From JBFFZF01 sp050732695 (GTDB taxonomy: Bacteria; Gemmatimonadota; Gemmatimonadetes; Longimicrobiales; RSA9): a stretch of DNA of 64,000 nucleotides. The stretch's first letter is position 1, and every line of letters begins with the position of its first letter. Under the pieces are notes generated by a model. That model was given only the letters and a program-made list of their open reading frames with translations, was not told where the DNA came from and made no database searches. The DNA is taken from contig JBOHRL010000015.1 in NCBI GenBank assembly GCA_050732695.1, forward strand, positions 1 through 64,000. The letters run 5' to 3'. Made by a program: the position numbers and the translations under genes. Positions 1 through 8,234 of this stretch are shown one piece after another.

Positions 1-1540
1 GGCGCCGGACAGCATCGAAGCCGCGATTCACCAGCGCCGTCAGTCGGCCCTGCTCGCCGTGTGCGTGCAGGAATCGCGAACTCATGACGGGCGAGAGCGT
101 GAGCGCAACCACACCGGACACGACGACAGCCGCCGCCAGCGTGATCGCGAACTCGAGGAACAGCGAACCCGTCAGTCCGCCCTGGAACCCGATCGGCGTA
201 TACACTGCGGCCAATGTCACGGTCATGGCGATGATCGGACCGACCAGCTCGCGTATGCTGGCAACGGCTGCATCGATGCGCGACTTGCCGAGCCGGATGT
301 GCCGCTCGACGTTCTCGACGACGACAATCGCATCGTCGACCACCAGTCCGACCGACAGCACGATCGCCAGGATCGTCAGCAGGTTCAGGCTGAACCCGAA
401 TGCGAGCATGACGATCGCCGCGCCGACGAGCGAGACCGGCATCGCAACCAGTGGCACGATCGCGGTGCGCACCGAACCCAGGAACAGGAAGATCACCAGT
501 GCGACGATCAGCATCGTCTCGACCAGCGTCTTGCTGATCTCCTTCAGCGCATCCTGCATGAAGACGGTGCCGTCGTACGCCATGTGCATCTCGATGTCCG
601 CCGGCAGCGTCGGCTGCATCCGCTCCATCTCGTCATAGAGGCGGTGCGCGACGTCGATCTCGTTCGTCCCGACCAGCGGCCAGATGCCGAGATAGACGCT
701 CTCCTTCTCGTTGTACTTCGCGATGAAGTCGGCTTCTTCCGCACCCAGTTCGACCCGCGCGACATCGCTCAATCGCACGATCGCACCATCGCGGTCCGCC
801 ACGATCAGGTCCGCGAATTCCTTCTCCGAGCGAAGATCCGTGTTGGCGAGCAGGTTGATCTGGATCAGATCGCCCTTGGTCTGACCGACGGCCGCAAGGT
901 AGTTGTTGCGTTGCAGCGCCGCGTGCACATCGCCGGGTGCAAGATTCAGCGCGGCCAGACGGTCCGGGTCGATCCAGATGCGCATCGCAAGCTGACGGCC
1001 GCCCTCGATCGACACACGCTGAACTCCGGCCAGCGTGCCGAGCTGCGGCTGCACCGTGCGCGCAAGCCAGTCCGTCACCGCAGGCGCACTCCGCCGGTCC
1101 GATGTGAAGCTCAGATAGAACGTCGCATACGGCCGGTCCGCGCGCTGAACCTCGACTGCCGGCGGTTCCGCATCCGGCGGCAGCTCCGAGCGAACCTGCT
1201 GCAACCTCGCCGTCACTTCCGCCAGCGCCGCCGTACTGCTGTGGTTCAGCTCGAGCCTCGCCGTCACCGTGCTCACGCCGGAACGGCTCGTCGATTCGAT
1301 GTAGTCGATGCCGCTGATCGCTGACACCGACCGCTCGATCGGCGTGGTCAGAAATCCGCGCACCGTCTCCGCACTCGCGCCGTAGTACACGGTCGTGATC
1401 ACGATCGACGAACTCTCGATCTGCGGATACTGCTGCACCGGCAGGCTGCGCAACGCGCGCCAGCCCACCAGAACAATCACAAGGTTCACGACAACTGCCA
1501 GAACCGGATGCTTGATGAACGTCTCAGTGAACGAACGCAT
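1..1540 (-). CDS. RND efflux transporter permease, N-terminal part (cut by window start)
   Basis: Inner-membrane pump subunit of an AcrB/MexB-like resistance-nodulation-division exporter, expected to use proton motive force to expel lipophilic compounds through a periplasmic adaptor. About 513 residues are visible. TM1 lies near residues 10-30, followed by a porter domain and TM segments from about residue 340. The TM4 signature GLVVDDAIVVVEN (about residues 400-412) carries the paired aspartates of the proton relay. The ATG lies 2 nt after the stop of the adaptor gene with GAGG just upstream, so the two are co-translated. The C-terminal half lies outside the window. The family is certain; the substrate cannot be inferred. 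Confidence 0.95.
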   Translation of the reverse strand, partial: MRSFTETFIKHPVLAVVVNLVIVLVGWRALRSLPVQQYPQIESSSIVITTVYYGASAETVRGFLTTPIERSVSAISGIDYIESTSRSGVSTVTARLELNHSSTAALAEVTARLQQVRSELPPDAEPPAVEVQRADRPYATFYLSFTSDRRSAPAVTDWLARTVQPQLGTLAGVQRVSIEGGRQLAMRIWIDPDRLAALNLAPGDVHAALQRNNYLAAVGQTKGDLIQINLLANTDLRSEKEFADLIVADRDGAIVRLSDVARVELGAEEADFIAKYNEKESVYLGIWPLVGTNEIDVAHRLYDEMERMQPTLPADIEMHMAYDGTVFMQDALKEISKTLVETMLIVALVIFLFLGSVRTAIVPLVAMPVSLVGAAIVMLAFGFSLNLLTILAIVLSVGLVVDDAIVVVENVERHIRLGKSRIDAAVASIRELVGPIIAMTVTLAAVYTPIGFQGGLTGSLFLEFAITLAAAVVVSGVVALTLSPVMSSRFLHAHGEQGRLTALVNRGFDAVRR

Positions 1541-1542
1541 CG

Positions 1543-2673
1543 TTACCTCGCACTCAGTGCGCCCGCGGTTTCATTCGCGACGCGGACAAGCGCGGCATCA
1601 CGCAGTTTGAACGATCCTGACGCGGCCACTCGCTCGCCGGCGCTCAGGCCCTGAAGAATGACCACCTCATCTCCGATCACCGGACCGGCCTCGACCGGTC
1701 GCACGTGCGCACGCGTCTGGTCCGCTTCGGCCTCTTCCAGGACGAACACGTGATCGCCGGCCGGGCCCTTCCGCAGCGCGTTCACCGGCACCACAACCGA
1801 CACCTGCGACGCACCAACTGGAATTCGAACCCGCACCGACGCACCCGGTACCAGCACCTCGCCGCCACCCTCGATGCGTGCCCGTACTGTCGCGTTACGC
1901 GTCGCCGGATCGACCCGCGCATCGATCGCGACAATGCGAGCCGCGATCTTCGTTCCGTCACCTACGCCGGCAAACACCTCCACCGCGTCGCCCTCACCCA
2001 GCCCCGCAGCCACGCCCTGCGCCACCGCAAAGTCCACGTGCACGGCTTCGTCCACTCCCTGGAGCGTCGTGAGCAGCGTACCCGCATCGAGGAACTGGCC
2101 ACGGTGCACGTCCGCTATCCCGATCCTCGCCCGGAACGGCGCCCGGATCGTCTTGCGTCCGATGATCGCACGCGTACGCTCGATCTCCGCCCGCGCGACA
2201 TCCCGCTCCGCTCGCGCATTGTCCAGCTCGATCGCCGACACCGCACGCTGCGCCGCCATCCGCTCGTACCGCGCCAGCGTCGTCTCCGCCAACTCGGCTC
2301 GCGCTTCCAGCGCCTTCAACTCCGCTGCCTCCACCGATACGTCCAGCGCGACCAGCAACGCACCCGCACTCACCACCTGCCCCGACAGCAGCCGCACCTC
2401 GTGAACCGTCCCCGGCAACTCGTTCCGCAGTGTCACCGACCGCATCGCCAGCACCGTCCCGATCGATGTCACCGTACCACGATGTTCACGCTCCCCAGCC
2501 ACCGCCTGCGTCACCACCTCCATCGGCTCGGGTTGGCTCGCCGCCGCCTCCGCCACCGCCCGCTCCGACGCATACTTCCAGACCACCAGCCCTCCACCCA
2601 CCGCGATGATCGTCATCAGCAGGACCACAGACCGGATCACCACGCGGGATCGATTCAGCCGCTCACTTCCCAT
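1543..2673 (-). CDS. RND efflux periplasmic adaptor (membrane fusion protein)
   Basis: HlyD/AcrA-type adaptor linking the inner-membrane RND pump to an outer-membrane channel. It has 376 residues: an N-terminal membrane anchor (about residues 11-29), then a biotinyl-lipoyl-like half (ELPGTVHEVRLLSGQVVSAG), a short coiled-coil hairpin rich in Ala/Glu/Arg, the second lipoyl half (KTIRAPFRARIG) and beta-barrel and membrane-proximal domains. The frame is open further upstream, but the ATG at 2673 follows a perfect AGGAGG at good spacing, so the longer form is rejected. It is translated immediately before the pump gene. An outer-membrane channel gene is not visible and may lie beyond the window edge. 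Confidence 0.92.
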   Translation of the reverse strand: MGSERLNRSRVVIRSVVLLMTIIAVGGGLVVWKYASERAVAEAAASQPEPMEVVTQAVAGEREHRGTVTSIGTVLAMRSVTLRNELPGTVHEVRLLSGQVVSAGALLVALDVSVEAAELKALEARAELAETTLARYERMAAQRAVSAIELDNARAERDVARAEIERTRAIIGRKTIRAPFRARIGIADVHRGQFLDAGTLLTTLQGVDEAVHVDFAVAQGVAAGLGEGDAVEVFAGVGDGTKIAARIVAIDARVDPATRNATVRARIEGGGEVLVPGASVRVRIPVGASQVSVVVPVNALRKGPAGDHVFVLEEAEADQTRAHVRPVEAGPVIGDEVVILQGLSAGERVAASGSFKLRDAALVRVANETAGALSAR

Positions 2674-2710
2674 GGATTCCAACCTCCTGTGCCTTCGGGC
2701 TTGTAAGACG

Positions 2711-2756
2711 TTCATAAAACAGTAAAACAGTCCGCCCAAAAAAAAACTGACCGGTC
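2711..2756 (-). promoter_or_regulatory. AT-rich regulatory gap before the adaptor gene
   Basis: The 183-nt gap between the ArsR gene and the adaptor gene is unlike its GC-rich surroundings. Read on the minus strand it holds the 8-bp palindrome GACCGGTC, a run of nine T, and two direct copies of ACTGTTTT. The palindrome resembles the core of TetR-type operators, and the run could be a terminator tail for the ArsR gene or a spacer in a separate efflux promoter. Function is inferred only. Confidence 0.35.
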
Positions 2757-2856
2757 GGACGTGCTCCATGCGTCACTTTGGTCGGGGGTCGGCGACCGAC
2801 TTACGGATAGGGCTTTGGCTTCGAGGATGGCCAGGGCCGCCGCCGGCGACAACCAA

Positions 2857-3177
2857 TCAGGCGACGGGTGAGGTGGTCGTCCGGCGAACCAGCTCGGCCG
2901 CGTACGCCTGGACGACGCCAGGAATCGTTCGCGCATGCACGAACTGTCCGTCCCGCTCGGTCTCCACCAGACCGGCGTTGACGAGTTCCTTGAGGTGGTG
3001 TGAGATCGTGGCCTTCGTGACCGAAAATGCGGAGCAGAGGCGCTGGTACGGACAATCCTCCTCGGCCGCTGCGATCGTTTCGAGGAGCGAGAACCGTCGC
3101 GGATCCGAGAGCGCCTTGGCGATACGCTCGAACTGACCCGGCGCGAGTTGCCCGGGTTGCCCGTGGGCGGCATACAT
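2857..3177 (-). CDS. ArsR-family transcriptional regulator
   Basis: Winged-helix repressor of about 106 residues, a usual length for ArsR/SmtB proteins. The helix-turn-helix is seen in the stretch ALSDPRRFSLLETI through VTKATISHHLKEL (recognition helix) and the wing NAGLVETERDGQFVHA. No CxC metal site typical of ArsR/CadC is visible, so it probably senses something other than arsenite or cadmium, or works through partner signals. The ATG at 3177 is chosen because the family alignment begins shortly after it; no strong Shine-Dalgarno is seen. It lies directly upstream of the RND adaptor and pump on the same strand and may control them. It is divergent from a second ArsR gene. Confidence 0.88.
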   Translation of the reverse strand: MYAAHGQPGQLAPGQFERIAKALSDPRRFSLLETIAAAEEDCPYQRLCSAFSVTKATISHHLKELVNAGLVETERDGQFVHARTIPGVVQAYAAELVRRTTTSPVA

Positions 3178-3188
3178 GGTTTGGTAAC

Positions 3189-3400
3189 TATCTAACAGGT
3201 GCCCGAGTGTCAAGCGCGACGGGGAATCATCACCCCCGGCTCGCGATGGCCGATGCGTCCTTTTCGCTTCCAAGCGGCCACCGCGACTCCCGCCACCGCG
3301 ATACCGATACCGGCCCGCCCTCACGTCGCGCACGCCGCGGATCGCACGCAGCTCGCGAGCGCCTTGACACGCCGGTTGTATTTAACTAACTAGTTAGATA
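3189..3400. promoter_or_regulatory. Divergent ArsR promoter region with paired operator-like motifs
   Basis: The octamer GTTAGATA occurs twice, once on each strand: 3189-3196 (minus, 12 nt before the minus ArsR start) and 3393-3400 (plus, about 20 nt before the plus ArsR start). The plus copy sits in a perfect 12-bp palindrome CTAACTAGTTAG (3386-3397). A consensus -35 TTGACA lies at 3364-3369, so the palindrome would overlap the -10/start region of the plus-strand promoter. Both sites are placed as an ArsR repressor operator would be. The roughly 170 nt between them hold no credible gene. Confidence 0.5.
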
Positions 3401-3419
3401 ACTGGATGGTTTGGTACGC

Positions 3420-3764
3420 ATGGAATCGGATACCCTGAGCATGACATTTGCCGCCCTCGCCGATCCCACACGCAGGGCGATTCTGGCGCGGCTGACGGCG
3501 GGCGCGGCGACGGTGAAGGAGCTGTCGGCGCCGTTCAGGATGAGCGGTCCGGCGGTTTCGAAGCACCTTCGCGTTCTCGAGCGAGCAGGATTGATTGCCC
3601 GGGGGCGCGAGGCGCAGTGGCGACCCTGCCGCCTCGAAGCGGCGCCGCTCAAGGAAGTGACGGAGTGGGCGGAGAACTATCGCCGGTTCTGGGACGCGAG
3701 TTACGAACGTCTGGATGGATACCTCCAACACCTGAAGGAGAAGGAACATGGCCACGGCGAGTAA
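3420..3764 (+). CDS. ArsR-family regulator paired with an SRPBCC protein
   Basis: Winged-helix regulator of about 114 residues (MESDTLSMTFAALADPTRR... ). The motif ALADPTRRAILARL, followed by VKELSAPFRMSGPAVSKHLRVLERAGL, is the standard ArsR DNA-binding unit of the subfamily that is fused or linked to AHSA1/SRPBCC proteins. Metal-binding cysteines are absent. The ATG at 3420 is preferred over a TTG 9 nt earlier. The gene overlaps the next one by 17 nt, indicating translational coupling. It probably represses its own operon through the palindrome upstream. Confidence 0.88.
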   Translation: MESDTLSMTFAALADPTRRAILARLTAGAATVKELSAPFRMSGPAVSKHLRVLERAGLIARGREAQWRPCRLEAAPLKEVTEWAENYRRFWDASYERLDGYLQHLKEKEHGHGE

Positions 3765-4236
3765 AACCGGCGCTACGACGATCACGATGCCGTCGGATGT
3801 GGAGATCGTGATGACGCGCGTTTTCGACGCGCCTCGCAAGCTTCTGTGGGATGCGTGGACGAGCCCCGAGCACGTGCCGCAATGGATGCTGGGTCCGGGT
3901 GGCTGGACGATGCCGGTCTGCGAGATCGATCTGCGGGCGGGCGGGGCGTGGCATTTCGTCTGGCGCCAACCGGATGGGACCGAAATGGAGATGAGCGGCG
4001 TGTATCGTGAGGTGAAGCCGCCGGAACGCCTGGTCGCCACGGAGAACTGGGGCGGCGACTGGCCGGAAACGATCAACACGCTGACGCTGACCGAGGAAGG
4101 TGGAAGGACCACGGTCAAGCAGGCGATTCTCTACCCGTCGAAGGAAGCCCGCGACGCGGCAAAGGCGACGGGAATGGAGGAAGGCGCACAGCAGAGCTTC
4201 GATCGCCTCGAGAAGCTTCTGCGAGCGATGGCGTAG
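3748..4236 (+). CDS. AHSA1/SRPBCC-domain protein
   Basis: 162-residue protein of the START-like SRPBCC superfamily (activator of Hsp90 ATPase homolog 1-like). The pattern TRVFDAPRKLLWDAWTSPEHVPQWMLGPGGW at the N-terminus, the central GGAWHFVWRQPDGTEMEMSGVYREV and the C-terminal helix QQSFDRLEKLL are all present. The fold forms a deep hydrophobic pocket for a small ligand; the ligand of this one is unknown. It overlaps the upstream ArsR gene by 17 nt, the common ArsR-SRPBCC arrangement, in which the SRPBCC protein may bind the compound that induces the operon. Confidence 0.88.
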   Translation: MATASKTGATTITMPSDVEIVMTRVFDAPRKLLWDAWTSPEHVPQWMLGPGGWTMPVCEIDLRAGGAWHFVWRQPDGTEMEMSGVYREVKPPERLVATENWGGDWPETINTLTLTEEGGRTTVKQAILYPSKEARDAAKATGMEEGAQQSFDRLEKLLRAMA

Positions 4237-4331
4237 CTCGGCCCGACGGTGATTCGCTGTCGCCGCTCGTCTCGCGACAGCGAACCGCCTGCCTCCCACC
4301 CGCCATACCCGCCCGCCGGTTGCTCGACCGC

Positions 4332-4365
4332 TTGACACATCGCATCGTTATAGTAGATGTTACAG
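4332..4365 (+). promoter_or_regulatory. Promoter region of the PadR-permease operon
   Basis: A consensus -35 TTGACA (4332-4337) is followed by the AT-rich string TTATAGTAGATGTTAC about 60 nt before the PadR start. This island is strikingly AT-rich for the region and is placed where a PadR-controlled, autoregulated promoter is expected. The exact -10 is ambiguous: TAGATG gives a 16-nt spacer, whereas TATAGT would be too close. Confidence 0.5.
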
Positions 4366-4393
4366 GGAAGGGACTACAGTAAGGAGCGATGCG

Positions 4394-4735
4394 ATGTCCG
4401 ATCAGGAACTCCAGGTGCTTCAGGGGACGCTGGATGTGCTTGTGATGCAGGCGCTGCGTCGCGGGCCGGGTCACGGTTACGCGATCACGCGCTGGATCCG
4501 CGAAGTGACGGATGACGAGCTACAGGTGGAGGATCGGGCGCTGTACGTCGCATTGCATCGGATGGAGGAGCGTGGTTGGGTGGAATCGAAATGGGGCGTG
4601 ACGGAGAACAACCGGCGGGCGAAGTACTACGCGCTGACCGCGGCGGGTCGACGGGAGCTGACGCACGAGTCGCGGCGGTGGGAGCGATATGCGGTCGCGA
4701 TGGGCAAGGTCCTGTCAGCGGAGCGAGCGAGGTAA
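4394..4735 (+). CDS. PadR-family transcriptional regulator
   Basis: Winged-helix repressor of 113 residues. The hallmarks LQGTLDVLVMQALRRGPGHGYAITRWI, then ALYVALHRMEERGWVES, EN-RRAKYYALTAAGRREL and a C-terminal dimerisation helix are all seen. This is the acidobacterial/gemmatimonadal subtype that usually precedes ADOP permeases. Its stop is 5 nt before the permease start, so the two form an operon, and PadR proteins are generally autoregulators relieved by small hydrophobic ligands. A small overlapping frame in another phase continues into the permease but is not needed. Confidence 0.93.
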   Translation: MSDQELQVLQGTLDVLVMQALRRGPGHGYAITRWIREVTDDELQVEDRALYVALHRMEERGWVESKWGVTENNRRAKYYALTAAGRRELTHESRRWERYAVAMGKVLSAERAR

Positions 4736-4740
4736 AGGTC

Positions 4741-7434
4741 ATGGGTGCACGATGGAGCGTTCGGGAGTCGGTTGGTCGCCGGGCGGGGGGAGTGGAGGGC
4801 GAGGTTGCGGACGAGGTCGCGTTTCATCTTGAATCCCGGATCGAGGCGCTGGTGGCGGGCGGCATGGAGCGGGGTGCGGCGGCTGCGCGAGCGCGCGCCG
4901 AATTCGGTGATGAAGTGGCGGCGCGTGCAGAGCTTTCCGCGATCGATCGGCGTCGTGTGCGTCGCGATCGTCGTCGCAATCTGCTGGAAGACTCACGACA
5001 GGACGTCCAGCTGGCGGTTCGGACGCTGCTCCGGCGTCCGTCGTACGCGATCGTGGCGGTCCTGACGCTGGCGCTGGGTATTGGCGCGGCGTCGTCGATG
5101 TTTGCGGTCGTGGACGCGGTGCTGTTGCGGCCGCTTCCGTTCGTGGAGCCGGACCGGCTGGCATTGATCTGGGGTGTGGCCGGACCGGATCGTGACGTAC
5201 GCGGTGCATCGCATCCGGAAGTTGCGGACTGGCGTGAGCGCACGCGCAGTTTTGGCGAGGTGTCGATCTACGATGAGATGACGCTCGACGTGAGTCGTGA
5301 TGGAGCGCCGGAGCAGCTGGAGGCGGAGACGGTATCGCCGGGTTACTTCGAGCTGTTGGGTGCGACGCCGTTCATGGGGCGATTTTTCGTTGCGGACGAT
5401 GACGTGCCGGGGATCATGGCGCCGGTCGTGATCTCGCATGCGCTGTGGCAGCGGCGTCATGGCGGTGCGCCCGGCATCGTCGGGACGACGCTCGTGCTGG
5501 ACGGGCGGCCGTCGATCATCGTGGGTGTGGCGGCACCCGGGTTCCACGGCCTTTCGTTCGACACGGATGTGTGGGCGACACTGCTGCCATTCAGACCCTC
5601 CGCCGCGACGGAACGTGGCAATCGCTGGCTGGCGGCGCTGGCGCGACTGGCGCCCGGTGCAACACGCGAAGCGGCGCAGGCCGAGCTCGAAGCCGTGACG
5701 CTCGCGATGGAAGCCGACTACCCGGAAACGAATACGGAGAGGCGCGCGGACGTCATCTCGCTGCACCAGTACTTTCTACAGGACTCACGCGTGCTGATGC
5801 TTGCGCTTCTCGGATCCGTCGCTCTGCTTCTTCTCATTGCCTGTCTGAACGTGCTGAATCTCCAGCTCGTGCGGGGGCTGGCCCGTGACCAGGAAGTCGC
5901 GGTCCGCTATTCGCTTGGTGCGCGCCGTTCACGCGTCATCCGCCAGTTGCTCACGGAGTCGCTGGTGCTCGCAGGCGCGGGCGGCGTTGCGGGCATCGCT
6001 GCGGCATGGTGGGGCACGCGATCGTTGGTCGCGCTGGTGCCACCCGGCGTCATTCCGGCGTACGCGTCGGTCGGTCTGGACGCGCGCGTGCTTGCCGTGA
6101 GCGTTGCGCTCATCGCGATTGCTGCTCTGGTTTCCGGCATATTGCCGGCGCTGCGCAGCTCGCGCCGCGGACTGTCGAGCGCACTGCGCAGTGCCGATCG
6201 GGGCGGCCGTGAGAGCGCGGCTCGCCAGGCGTTCGGCGTGCAGCACGCACTCGTTGCCATCGAGGTGGGTCTGGCAGTCGCGATCATGCTGGGCGCAGCG
6301 GTGATGGTGCGCAGTCTGGAGGCGCAGCTCCGCGTCGATCCCGGCTTCGACGCCGACAACGTCGTTACGGCGAGGGTGTTCCTGCCAACCGAGAGGTACG
6401 CCGATCGAGCGGCGCGCATTCTGTTCGCCGATCGCGTTCTTGAAGGGCTGCGTGGCCAGCCTGGCGTGCTGAACGCTGCGGTGGCATCCGATGCACCGCT
6501 GCGCGGCAACACGTCGGCGGCCATCCTGCGTGTGCCCGATGCGCGCGGCGACGAAGGCATCCGTTTCTATCGTCATATGGTGTCACCCGGCTTCTTCGAG
6601 ACGATCGGCGTGGAAGTGATTCGCGGCCGTGGGTTCACCACCGCGGATGTCTTCAGCGCCCCCGGCGTCGCCGTGGTGAGTCGCGCGTTCGCGAGCAAGC
6701 TGTGGCCCGGTGCGGATCCGATTGGCCGGCGGATCGAAGTCGGCCGCGTTGGCCGGCGGATCGATGTCGGCCGCGGCGAGTCGGCCGAGGTCATCGGTGT
6801 GACCGCCGATCCGCGTTACCGCGATCTTACGACGGCCCTCATGGATCCGGGCGAAGATCCCGACGTCTGGTTCTCGTTCTACCAGCTGCCGACCGGTTCG
6901 CTCGACATACTCCTGAAGTATGCACACGGCGTGTTACCGGACATCGAGGTCGTGCGCCTCGCCGTCGCCGCGGTCGATCCGGACATACCGATCTTCCAGG
7001 CCGGCCGGTTGCAGGACGCGCTCGATCTTCAGACTGCGAACGACCGGTTCGGTGCCGTCCTGCTCGCCCTGTTCGGCGTCGCGGCGCTGGCGCTCGCCGC
7101 AATCGGCCTGTTCGGTGTCATGTCCTTCGTGGTCTCGATGCGACGTCGCGAGATCGCGATTCGCATTGCGCTGGGAGCCTCGCCGCGCGCCGTCCTTGGC
7201 CGCGTCCTGCGCCAGGGCATGCTCGTCGTCGCCGCCGGCGTTGTTGGCGGCCTCATCATCGCGCTCATGGCCGGCCAGCTGATTCGCGGCATTCTGTTCA
7301 ATGTTTCACCCGCCGACCCCGCCAGCATCGGCCTCGTCCTCACCGTCCTCGGCGCCGCGGCCGTAATCGCGAACCTGGTCCCTGCCGCCCGCGCCGCGCG
7401 GACGGATCCGCAGGTCGTGCTGCGCGGCGACTGA
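4741..7434 (+). CDS. ADOP-type duplicated FtsX/MacB-like permease
   Basis: 897-residue membrane protein. A short cytoplasmic prefix (about residues 1-85; EVADEVAFHLESRIEALVAGGM) resembles the permease-prefix domain found with PadR regulators. It is followed by TM1 (SYAIVAVLTLALGIGAASSMFAVVDAVLLRPLPF), a large periplasmic MacB-like domain, three TM segments with the FtsX core (LARDQEVAVRYSLGARRSRVIRQLLTESL), a second periplasmic domain and a second FtsX core near the C-terminus (RREIAIRIALGASPRAVLGRVL). No ATPase gene is adjacent, as usual for these 'orphan' permeases. The ATG at 4741 follows the PadR stop by 5 nt. Likely an antimicrobial or lipoprotein exporter component, but the substrate is unknown. 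Confidence 0.93.
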   Translation: MGARWSVRESVGRRAGGVEGEVADEVAFHLESRIEALVAGGMERGAAAARARAEFGDEVAARAELSAIDRRRVRRDRRRNLLEDSRQDVQLAVRTLLRRPSYAIVAVLTLALGIGAASSMFAVVDAVLLRPLPFVEPDRLALIWGVAGPDRDVRGASHPEVADWRERTRSFGEVSIYDEMTLDVSRDGAPEQLEAETVSPGYFELLGATPFMGRFFVADDDVPGIMAPVVISHALWQRRHGGAPGIVGTTLVLDGRPSIIVGVAAPGFHGLSFDTDVWATLLPFRPSAATERGNRWLAALARLAPGATREAAQAELEAVTLAMEADYPETNTERRADVISLHQYFLQDSRVLMLALLGSVALLLLIACLNVLNLQLVRGLARDQEVAVRYSLGARRSRVIRQLLTESLVLAGAGGVAGIAAAWWGTRSLVALVPPGVIPAYASVGLDARVLAVSVALIAIAALVSGILPALRSSRRGLSSALRSADRGGRESAARQAFGVQHALVAIEVGLAVAIMLGAAVMVRSLEAQLRVDPGFDADNVVTARVFLPTERYADRAARILFADRVLEGLRGQPGVLNAAVASDAPLRGNTSAAILRVPDARGDEGIRFYRHMVSPGFFETIGVEVIRGRGFTTADVFSAPGVAVVSRAFASKLWPGADPIGRRIEVGRVGRRIDVGRGESAEVIGVTADPRYRDLTTALMDPGEDPDVWFSFYQLPTGSLDILLKYAHGVLPDIEVVRLAVAAVDPDIPIFQAGRLQDALDLQTANDRFGAVLLALFGVAALALAAIGLFGVMSFVVSMRRREIAIRIALGASPRAVLGRVLRQGMLVVAAGVVGGLIIALMAGQLIRGILFNVSPADPASIGLVLTVLGAAAVIANLVPAARAARTDPQVVLRGD
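6722..6775 (+). repeat. 27-bp in-frame tandem duplication inside the permease gene
   Basis: Two adjacent copies of a 27-bp unit (beginning TTGGCCGGCGGATCGA) encode the 9-residue repeats IGRRIEVGR and VGRRIDVGR in the second periplasmic domain. Only about three bases differ between the copies, so the duplication looks recent. Confidence 0.85.
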
Positions 7435-7562
7435 TCGGAGAAATCCTCCCCGTCTACACCAGGCGGCATGTCCTGCGCCGAGCGAAGTACGGACGGCAAT
7501 GCCCGCCCGTATGACCGGGGAGCGGCCCGGCAGGTCGGCGCCGGGCCACCGTCACTTGCGGC

Positions 7563-8234
7563 TCAGGTCAGAATCGCGGCGAGTGCGTCGAGCCGCGTCT
7601 GCCAGAGGGCCTTCATCGCGTCGGCATCCTCCTTCGATCCGAGCCCGGTGTGCTGCACGACGATCTGACTCTTACCTTCGCCTTTCGGCACGAAGTAGAT
7701 CTGCACGCGCGTGCCATCCGGCCAGCGCAGCCGCATGGATTTCTCCGGATTGGCTTTCGTCACCGTCACACCGGTGTCGGGAAGCCAGCGTTTACGCGTG
7801 CGCGCATTGCTCCAGGCGCGATAGAGTGAAGCGATGGGAACGGGCAGTGTTCGGCTCTTTCCAACGTCGCGCGTGCCGTCTCGCCGCTGTCCGATCTGGC
7901 GAATCCCGCGAATCCGTTCGTAACCCACGGTTACCATCTGCGCCCACCAGTCGGGCACGGCGTGTTGGGTGCTGAGATGTGATGCAATCTTTCCGTGCGG
8001 CCATTCCGCCGCATCGACGGCATCGAGCACGCCAGCCCAATGCTTCCAGGCATGACCGGTCTTCGACCTGACGGTCGCATCGCTCATCCCTGCGATCGAC
8101 GCGTAGTCCACCGCGGGAGCGGATCGCGTAGCGGTCTTCTTCTGAAGAAGTCGAGCACGGGCTGTGGTGTAGGATTCGCCCGTCTTGCTCATGCGAGCGC
8201 GTGTCACGCGCTTGAGGTCCTTCTTGCGGGGCAT
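7563..8234 (-). CDS. SRPBCC-domain protein with a DUF4287-like N-terminal region
   Basis: 223 residues. The first ~110 residues (RMSKTGESYTTARARLL, then a stretch with MSDATVRSKTGHAWKHWAGVLDA and HLSTQHAVPDWWAQMVTVGYERIRG) look like the small DUF4287-type helical unit found in soil bacteria. The C-terminal ~100 residues (SLYRAWSNARTRKRWLP ... MRLRWPDGTRVQIYFVPKGEGKSQIVVQHTGL) resemble an AHSA1/SRPBCC ligand-binding fold. The frame is open for 52 more codons upstream, but the ATG at 8234 has AAAGGAG 7 nt before it. Cytosolic, no signal peptide. Function not known. It is convergent with the permease gene. Confidence 0.82.
   Translation of the reverse strand: MPRKKDLKRVTRARMSKTGESYTTARARLLQKKTATRSAPAVDYASIAGMSDATVRSKTGHAWKHWAGVLDAVDAAEWPHGKIASHLSTQHAVPDWWAQMVTVGYERIRGIRQIGQRRDGTRDVGKSRTLPVPIASLYRAWSNARTRKRWLPDTGVTVTKANPEKSMRLRWPDGTRVQIYFVPKGEGKSQIVVQHTGLGSKEDADAMKALWQTRLDALAAILT

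Noticed and set aside
59..1324. Long plus-strand open frame opposite the RND pump
   Set aside because: Arg/His/Asp-rich composition typical of the antisense of GC-rich genes; the minus strand encodes a clear RND transporter.
3199..3393. Small plus-strand open frame between the two ArsR genes
   Set aside because: It overlaps the promoter/operator region and has no start signal.
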